Assembly: GCA_963970005.1 (NCBI GenBank)
Contig: CAXAMN010023673.1
Coordinates: 686,620-750,619, forward strand
Length of the DNA: 64,000 nt
Direction: 5' to 3'
Origin: Durusdinium trenchii
Taxonomy: Eukaryota; Sar; Dinophyceae; Suessiales; Symbiodiniaceae
Positions 47,087 to 57,100 of the stretch are shown here, one piece after another (within the stretch, counting starts at the first letter, position 1; every line of letters begins with the position of its first letter). The notes under the pieces are model-generated. The model was not told the DNA's origin, searched no databases, and saw only the letters and a program-made list of their open reading frames with translations. A program made the translations under genes and the position numbers.

Positions 47087-50000
47087 GACGGGTGATAGGT
47101 GGACTCTTTGAGGGTCCACAGCTCAAATTGATTGATAGCTTATTGATGAACAAATCAATGCAGGATACTCAGATGTCCTCAGTATGCCACCATTCACCAT
47201 GCACACAACATCACACAAAGTTGTGCCGACATCTATATGTGGTTACGTGGTTGTACAATATAGTATAACATGTATACAGCAATGCTGAACATGTTGACTT
47301 TCCTCACCGAAGCCGCTGTTGTCCGCAAGTACTTCAATGTTCAATGTTTTATTGACATGGTTGAAGGGATGTTTGTTGGCATCCTGTACTGGAAGCGTTC
47401 AAGGTCCGAAAGATCTATGTGTTGCAGGAAAAGGTAAGTGGCAGGGGTGTAGGCGCCTGTTGGCGCCAAAGTCTTTGTCTTGATTTCTGCAGGGTCTCAC
47501 TCTACATCAGACCATATTTGAGGTATCGGTCTTAGTATATAGACGCTTCCAAATCTAGTCTATTCCGACCACAGTTAAAGCTGCTTGTTGTTGGGTGCAT
47601 TGTTTGGATGAGCAAGGCTCTTTAAGATTAGTTCCACTTGTTAGCTGCGCTAATCTTCCAAGAATTCGCCCTTGTACAGGCTCTTGATGATGCTCTATAT
47701 CTACACAACTTCTATGTTTAACTAAGGAATTAAAGATGTTCCTCTCAACCAAGCACACCAAGTCAGCAAGCATCGCTACAATTCACCATGACCACAAACC
47801 ACGTGGATCACCACAATTTCCTATGGAATGCAGCAAGTCACCACAGATCACTCAAAATCACCACAGATGGCTTTTCCTTGACGCCACGGGTGACTGGAAT
47901 GATTAGCCAGCATGAAGCGTAAACCATGACTGGTCACACTTGCCTGCAGACTCGTTTGGATGCGTGGGATTGTCTACCTTCAGTCAGTTACCTTCAGCCT
48001 ATGGACCTTGAGAGACTGAGAAATTCATCGAGACACCTGATGCACAGCATATCCTGCGATGGAATTGCGCATTAAACACAGAGTAATGTGGAACATTTAT
48101 ATAAATGCATCTTGGGCAAAGGCTTTCCGGCAAGCACTCATTGCAAGCATTGCCAATCCAACCGCTACAACTACTGAATTCTTGGAACATATTCGTGGAC
48201 GTCCATGAAACTTTGCAGGAATAGGCTCAAAACAACTGCCCCGCTTTCCTTTCCTTTCCTTTATCTTGATGGGACGACGGTATCATGGACAGCAGCAAAA
48301 ACGCGTTGAAAAAGCTGAAGCCAAAGGCCAAAGGAGCTGCTCAAGGGAAAACAAAGGAATATAAACTTTAAAAGGAGAGCTGAATTGAATGCCATGCCAG
48401 AAAGGATCTGGCAATCCCAGGTCTCCCTCATATTCATTGTACCTTATGTTGAAGTGCTCTTCTCAAGAAATCCAAGTATCGTGCATGGACAACTGGGAGG
48501 AGCTAGAAAGCAGCTTGACTATGCTAGACCTTCAGGCTTTCTGTGAAATCTGTTTGGCCAAGGCCAAGTTTCATAGAGTTTTTAGCTGATAACATGCCTT
48601 TGTCAACACACAAGGAATTGCCAAGCCTTTCCACGGTAGCGTCGAATCAATGCAAATTTCAAAGTACAATCACCATGGACAGTGACCTGACTATTGTGGC
48701 GGAAGAATACATTGCATTCTTGACCTGCGGGCAGCTTTTGATGAGGTGGTGTTCTTGCATGCTCTCCAGCGCGACCCCATATAAGCGTCCAGGGTTCAGT
48801 TGATGCTCCGACATAGAATCTCAATCAACATCACCATATCAACACAGATCACTACCATACAAATAGTTATATATGTCAACTAGCCACGGGATCACATCAG
48901 CGTGGATCATTTTGAGCTGCAACGCACCACCCTCCAATTAGCGCACATCGAGTCCTACATGGTCCAACCACGTTTCACTACCTTTCCCACCTCACCTGAG
49001 TTTGCTTTGCTTCAGCAGCTTTAGCAAAAATGCATTGGGATGGGATCTGTCGACTTTGGATTGATTTTGAGAGTTTGCAGTTTGCGTATATAGAGGTCTT
49101 AATCGCTGGGCAGGGACCGTAGGTTCGACACTTAGAGTTCATTTCACCAGCACACTTGTCATCACTGCAATTGAAAAGAATAAATACAGCCGTCAAAAAA
49201 ACTATCCGGAAAATGGACAGTGTAAGGTTTGTCGTTGCCACAGCAACGTGGCAACTGATAATCCCCATCGTCAATCTGGAAGAAGGAGGCGATGGGACTG
49301 ACGTCACCGTAGCTAGCGGGTGCTAACACACAGGGAGCCTCTTGGTATGAAAGCCAGACAATTAAACAATTACCTTATGATGCTACAGAAAAAGGGTTGT
49401 CTATCTGCAGAGCCTTAAGCCTCATCCTTTCTTTCCAAGAGGCTAAAGCAGATAGCCCTTTTGGATCCGATGAAGCCGCTCAAGTCAACGAAACCCACGA
49501 CAACGTCTATATAATTGTGGCAGCCAATATGTCCCACAAACATGCAGAAAGAGCGCCACGAATTAACAAACAAAGAGTTAAAGGAGCAGTCACCAGGATC
49601 AAACACCCTCTCGTCCATCGGATGAAATCGGCTCTTCTATTAGTTTTCGTGAACGGACTCTTTCATGTCTACACCTCCCCGACTTGAGAAACCGTTCGTC
49701 CACCTCCCCCTCTCGAGTCCCACGTTTCACTGGCTTTCCATTTCCATAAGCCTTTTCGTTCGCTTCTTCGGTTTCAAGTCGCACAGGAGTCTGGAGAAAC
49801 TCGGATTTGCCAAGCCTGCCCAACTGGAAGGCATCAGAGCCTGCCAGGAGAGGCATTTTGTGAACCATGTGAAGCTGGCAGCATTGCTCCTCAGGACTTC
49901 TGGTCATCCTTCTGAGAATCACTGTATATGCATACATACAATGGCAGACGGAACAGAAACGGGAAACCCATATATAAGCAGGAACAGCCAGGTCAACATT

Positions 50001-53000
50001 GAAAATCATTTATGTAAAAGCAGTCACCAAACAATTTTATGTTTCTGTTGCAAATCATATGTGTTTGATTGCTTTGAGATTCTTTGCCCCAAAGGTGTTT
50101 TCAACTCTCATTCAGGAGGGAATGATGGAATGCCAACCATGTGGCCTCGGTAATTGGACTGATGAACCAGGGATGAGCGAATGCCATCGATGTGGTGAAG
50201 ACGTGACCAGCAATCAGCTACAACTCGAGCTGTTCACCACAAGCAAGAAAGTTTCTACAGGTCACTTGCATGCACACGATCTTGGGATGAGTGAGTTGCG
50301 ATCTTTTTGGTGTGGTCAAGTTTCAAGAAGTTGTCTGGAAGGTTAACCTAATAGCGATGGCCTCCAACCCTAAGAGCAATGGCCTCCAACCTAGAAGCGA
50401 TGGCCTCCAATTGTTTATTGTTTGCACATGCTTGAGGTGAATCTGGTGAAATGTGGATCCAGGTGCAAGGGGCTTCGTCACGGCAGCTGTGTGAATGCAG
50501 GGAAGGAGCCCACATGGTCTCTGGGCTTTGCGTGCAATGCCCTGAAGGACAGACTTTGCTGGCATTGACCAGCTAAGTGAGTTTTGATTGTTTTGATCGC
50601 ACTACCTACTCATGAAACCTTTTGATGGCTTTTGCCGCAGTTCAACAAGCCAAGATATGAATGATTGAAATAACAAAACAAAAACAAAAAAAACGGAAAA
50701 GGACACACATAGGTGCACGCCCTCTTCTGGACAGCACTTGTTGATGGGTTTTGTCCAGGATCGGCGTGCGTTGGCTCGGCGCTCACACTTCTGCCAGGAA
50801 ACGGTCCGGCTCAAGCATTGCAGCATGAGCTGTGTTTTTTAAAATGCAGCATACATTTTAGATCTTCGTTTGGAAGCGGGCCCCCAGCAGACTACATTGA
50901 TTCCACAAGGCAGCGCTAGGTCGGCGCTGGGTTCTCTGTGATATGTGACCACGATTTGGCTATGTGTAAAAACCGGTTACCTGGGTTGACCACAAAAAAT
51001 GAAAAGAATACACTACCTGGGAGGTCAACTTACCAAGGGTTGGGGCTCCGGGTTTTACGCAGCGGTGCCAATCTGAAGGTCATGTGACCTAACGACTGGC
51101 CTCCACGCCCGCTCTGGAGCATGGAGACAAACTAAAGCAAGAGAAGGACAATCAGAAGAGATTGTCAAGTGCAAAAGACCAACCGTTCAGGAGGTCTTTG
51201 CAGCCCAAATGAAAACCACGTGCAATTGCCAACAAGACATCACATTCAATGTACAGCTCGTAGCCAGGGATTTTCCCGGCTGGGAAGTTACGCCCATTTG
51301 ACTTCCTGCCCTTATCTGTTATTGCAGGGAGGAATTGCTGGTCAGGCCAAATGCGAAAGAAGTTGAGCATCGCTCGAAGTCTCGTAGCGAGGGCATCAAC
51401 CGTTGAAACCGCATCATCACAGCAGAGACGAAGCTTACGAAGTGGAAAGTAAAGGCGATTTCAATGATGGAGGTTGCATTCTCAGGCGAACTCAACCATC
51501 TGCACCCTTGCAAGAAGGTGAGCAGGGTCACCCACCCAACTAACAGGACTGAATTTCCAACCTTCGGGAGGAGGACACCTCCGCGGGATTTTCGGGCGGC
51601 TCTCGGTGTGTCCCAGTGCCAACGAGGTAGCCATTGGCTGGCCAGTTCGACAGTAAGCGGAACATCTTCGCTGCGGTCCTGTCCCTGATGTGAAGCTGCA
51701 GGAATCGGCTCAGGCTCTGGCACTAGATCACCCAAACGCTGGTGTAGGTTGGCCCACCACACATGGTGCTGAACGATCTTGGCTTGCAGTGGGCCATCCC
51801 ATGAGGGTGGAATAGGAGCATGGCTGGCAGTGACCTGACGTGCAATCCTATCAGCCTGCCTATATTGCGCAAAATCGAAAGCACAGTTGTTGTGCCAATG
51901 CCTCAGTAAGCAAGGAATCAGGCACTTGATCAGCAACATGTGAGGGGACCCATTGTACGGAGATGGGATCTCGGCACTGAAGCGACCTAACACGAAGAAC
52001 CGAAGCGACATGGTGCCACCAAGACTGCATTGACCGAATGTGGATTGGGAACCCCCGAGGTCACTAGCTCATTAAAGCACTGTACGATGGAGAGGCAATC
52101 AGTGTGAACTAAGATGGGGCCCTTGACACACTCCATTGTTTGTAGGTGTGCTTGTGTGTTGTCAAAGGATTGTCCTTCTCCTCTTTCTCCTTCTTGTCCT
52201 CCTCTCTACCTTCACGCCCTCCCTCCCTCCCCCGCTCCCTCCCTCACTCACTGGAGTACCGGCGATATTTGTTGCGCTAGCTCCGCGCTCGCCGCGCTAG
52301 ACTAGACGAAGGTGCACTTCATGATCAGTGGTACACGGCTCAGCTGATTTAGGCTCACTTTGGCAAACATTAGTTCCTCACGTTTGCCGCAGCATGGGTC
52401 CAATGACGAGGGTTGATGCAAACTGTCGTCTCAACCCATCAGCAGCAAGAGTCCGCCTCCGCGCTAGCTAGAATTTTGCAGTTATCTGATATGTTTCCCC
52501 TGCGTATGTAAAATACATGTGCCTTAACATGTTCTAATTATGGGTCCAACATTCAGGAGTTTTAGAAGCGGGCCTCCACCAGGTGTGCCAAAATGAACTT
52601 TGGGGAAAAGACATGTTGACAGCCACCCATATACACATATACAAAAGCTTTGCCATATAGATAGCCAGCTCCTCACGCCACATAGGAATCCATCAACAAC
52701 GCTTGCTGGCGGTAGCAAGTAGCACATGAACCATTGAGCCAAAACTTTGAACACACTGTTTCTTGATGGGACTGACTCAATTGTTGCGAGTTCCCACTCT
52801 CGTGACCTCCTCACCAGGCTACTACTCACCCGCAGACAACGTGGGTTTAGTCTTCAAGTGCAAAAAGAAGGAGTACTGCCCTGGTGGCTACCCAGGAACC
52901 TGCGCCGTTGGCAGGGATTTTCAAAGTGTAGCTTGTAGCGCGTGCTTGCCTGGATTGCACGCGCAGGGGGGTGAGTGCATCTTGGCCTCAGGTTTAAGGT

Positions 53001-54046
53001 CCAATGGTGCGCATTCAATGTTCATGTCCTTTTCCTCTCGCTAATGCTATTGAAACTGCGCAAACAATTGACGCCAAACATGCACTGAGGTGTTCCATGC
53101 GAAGGTGGTGACTATGCATTGGTTAGCATCTTGCTTGTCCTTCTCTTGGTGGCGACTACAATAGCATATTTTGCATTTGCTGCCAAGGATGCAAGAGGGG
53201 GGCCCTCTCAAAGTTTCATTATTGTTTCATGCAGCATGGGACAGTTGGCGGTATCCCTTCAAGTTCCTTGGAACTTTACAGAAGTTTCGTTTTTGGAGGA
53301 AACGTCGCAAGTCTCATGCTCGGACTTTCGGCCCTTCAAGTCAGCGAAGAAATGCTTGGAACTGAAATTGGACAGGCTTTGCAAATCTTGATATCCGCCC
53401 TTCAAGGCCATGTGAGCCAGAAAAAAAGAGTTGATGTAAAGTAGTATTATGGGCTCCTTCGTTCAGAATTCCACGCACCGCCGCAGCTATTTCTGATGTT
53501 TTCTGTCTTTGTGGAATGTGTCATTTAGCTGAGGAGCGACCCTCCGAACGACATCCAAAACGACATTGGAACGACCTCCTTAACTACGTGCATAATGTAT
53601 TTGCTGCTGCTGCTGCTCCTGCTGCTCCTGCTCCTCCTGCTGCTCCTGCTGCTCATGCTCCTTCTGCTGCTCCTGCTCCTCCTGCTCCTCCTGCTCCTCC
53701 TGCTGCTCGTGCTGGTGCTGCTGCTGGTGCTCACTTTCGATGGACAGTATTTAGCCAGATCTCTCGGCGAAAAAAAGACCTCTGAACGACCTCTAAACAA
53801 CGTAACGACGTTTGCATTTCAGTCAGAATGACCACCACCACCACCACCACCACCGCCACTAGTACCAGTACTAGTACGACGACTACTACTACTCCTACTC
53901 CTACTCCTACTCCTACTCCTACTACTAGTACTACTAGTAGTAGTAGTACTACTACTACTACTACTACTGCTGCTGCTGCTACTGCTACTGCTGCTGCTGC
54001 TTCTACTACTACAACAACAACAACTACTACTACCACTACCACGACC

Positions 54047-54144
<98 letters not shown>

Positions 54145-57100
54145 CGCACTGCTGCCGCTGCTCCTCCTACTCCTACTCCTACCCCTACTCCTATATACTC
54201 CTACTCCAACTCTCCGACTGCTGCTGCTGCTACTACTATGTTATATGTTTATTACTATTGTTGCTGCTGCTACTGCTACTACTAACTACCACCACCACCA
54301 CCACCGCCACCGCCACCGCCACCGCCATCGCCACCACCGCCACCAAACATGAAGACCGCCGCTTGTAAATCACACGATTTGCTGTTGGGATAATGATTTG
54401 CGTACCGGGTTTTCTTTCCAGCTCATGTCATGAGTTTTTCACCCTATCAAAGATCCTTTTCAAGCCAACATTCAATTGTGGTTAGACATCCTCAAATGAT
54501 TGTGACTATATACCCACAAGGCACATGGCGTGCATGTCCAGCAAGGTCATTTCTCTAATCCACCAATTTGGATTGAATTGGAGCGAACCAATTGCCTCCT
54601 TGATGACCGCTACCGAAATCATGGTCCTCGAGCTGAACTTCTTATCTATAGATTGCCTCACCCCAGAGAATGCAGTGACGCTTTTCTCCTTTCACGCCAT
54701 GGTTCTGACTCTCGGCCTCGATTTCTACACTGAAGTAAGCTTGAGGCGTTGGGGTTGCCTACTGGTAGCACCGCTGACTTCACACACATCTAAGGCCTTT
54801 GCTTTTGGTGGTTCTTTGTCTTATCCATTTCTTCGTGGTCGTCGTGAGACGTGGCAAAACCTGGCAACTTCATCAACTAACTCAAGTCCTCGGCTCTTCG
54901 TGCATCGTGATCTTCATCTCCTTTTGCTCTTCTTTGATGCCGCCTTTGATTTGCCAGACTCATCCCAACCAGCTTTCGACGGTGCGGGCCTATCCATCAG
55001 TGTTTTGCGGCGACTCACAGCATCTCACGATGGTCCTCATCAGTTCTTTTGGATTCCTACTACCCTTTGCTTTCCTTGCCTTCAGTTTTTGGCTGGTCTT
55101 GCAAGTGCCTAGCAGGCTTAAGAGCTCAGATTTGAGGTTCATGCGTGGCTGCTCCTTTCTGTTTGGTCGCTTTCGACCAGGAGCCGAGCCTTTCGCTGTT
55201 TGGCTTTTGCTTCGTAACGCCGTACTTGTTTTGCTGCCTTTGGCCCCCCAAAGTGCGGGCACTTTTGTGATGACTGTCGTCCTTGCTCTCAGTGCGATCA
55301 TATCTGCTGCGTGGAAACCCTGGCACATGATGGCCTGCAATTGGTTGGATGTCTTTCTCACAGCCTCCACAGTGTTCATCTCTAGCTTGGGCTTGCATGT
55401 TGCAGGTGAGGTCAATGAACAGTTGACGATTGTTGCATGCTTGACACTCCTCATCCTTATGTTCACTTCAATCTTGGGCTTGATAGTTTACGGAGCTTTC
55501 AAGTTTTGCACCAGAAATGAGAAGACCTACAAGTTCTTCATTTCACACCACAAGAGCAAAGCCGGAAGTGTGGCACGGTGGCTGAAGATGTTGCTCTTGC
55601 AACGTGGTAAACGATTCACCACCTTCGCAGCCCGTTGGAAGCAGTACTGGTTGTTTTTGATGAAATTATTGGAAACCATGAGAACCCTCCATCCTTGTAG
55701 CAGGTGAGTGATGGTCCATCACCCACCTGCTACAAACAATTGTCAGGGACTGCAACATATTCCACAACAAGACAATGATCGGACTCAGTGTGCAACAATG
55801 CTGGTGTATAGACGTATAATATTGTGCAATTAAAGAACGGATCGCTAATGTTTGCCAGGCAGGTTCGAAGGCATGTGAACCTTCTCCCTTCCTCTAATTA
55901 AAGATCCGAAGGAAGTATGGGAATGTCCTCAACTATGTGCGTGCACGGCTGACCAATACTCGGACACAACCAAGGTGGATTGCGACAATCTCAGCGACCT
56001 CACAAAGCTCTTTTGGCATTTGAGTCATGAGACTGCCACTTGCATCGTGTTGCTCTCGCCCGACATCTTAAAGCGCAAGTGGTGTGTGGGGGAAATTGCC
56101 ACTGCAAGGCCTGCGGCGGGGCGCCGAACCGTAGAAAGGGAGAGAGGGAGCGGGGGAGGGAGAGAGAGAGGGAGACAGAGAGAGGGGGAGAGAGAGAATG
56201 AGAGGTGGTGGCTGGGGCACAGCCGGGACGGCCCCGCAAGTTCGTATGATTTTCCGTTATCACAAGGGACCTGGACGATGCCTCCTCAATGAACCCTAAT
56301 CTTTCCTTCTAGATGGACCCTCGGGGACCCTGCTGATGGTTTCGTCGTGCGTCATCCTGAGGTCTTCCCTACGCCAGCATGTTTACCTCTTACGTGCATG
56401 GATCTCCTACGTGCCCTCTCATATGGATTCCCTATCCACCCTCCTCACTCCTTGTTTGAAGTGGACCTACTTGACCGACCCTACGACCCACCCACCTACA
56501 TGGCCCCTAAACTCTGGTCGGACCTGGTCGTAGTACCCTCCTGTGTGCCCCGCGTTGAGCAGGACAATTCATGTTTCTTGATGTGGTTGTATTATGCTGT
56601 ATTTGATTGCATATTTTATGTAGGCATACAGATGTATACAGTGTATCTAGTGGCAGACGGGCTGAGAAGATCAGGCTGGTTAGAGATCTATGGTAGCTTT
56701 GTGGGCGGGCAGCCCAGTATCACCAGTATCAACGCTTGTATGTTCACATGAGGTAGCAATAGTGCTTTTCAACCCTGAGTACTTTGTTGTGAGGGGGGCT
56801 GCGCACAGGTCGCAGTTACGGTGGCAAAAATATCGATACGGAGAAGAGAAAACAAGTAGCAGACAAAGTAAGGGAGGTAGCAAAGATTCAAAGCAGGCCT
56901 TAAACCACTAATTAGTAACACTAGAAAGTCATACTGTATTCGAATATAGTATATAATATGAAGGACAGAAAACCAATGAACGTAGCAACAAGCCGAAAAA
57001 TGTCAAGAAAGGAGAAGCAGAAGGAAATAGAAAAAAGACAAGCAAGCAGCGAAATGTTTCACGCTTACGTGTTTTTTCTGTTTAGTTTGCAGCCTGACAC

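Noticed and set aside
53595-54352. Open frames of poly-Leu, poly-Val and poly-Thr
   Set aside because: Artefacts of intronic triplet repeats; flanking exons splice across them.
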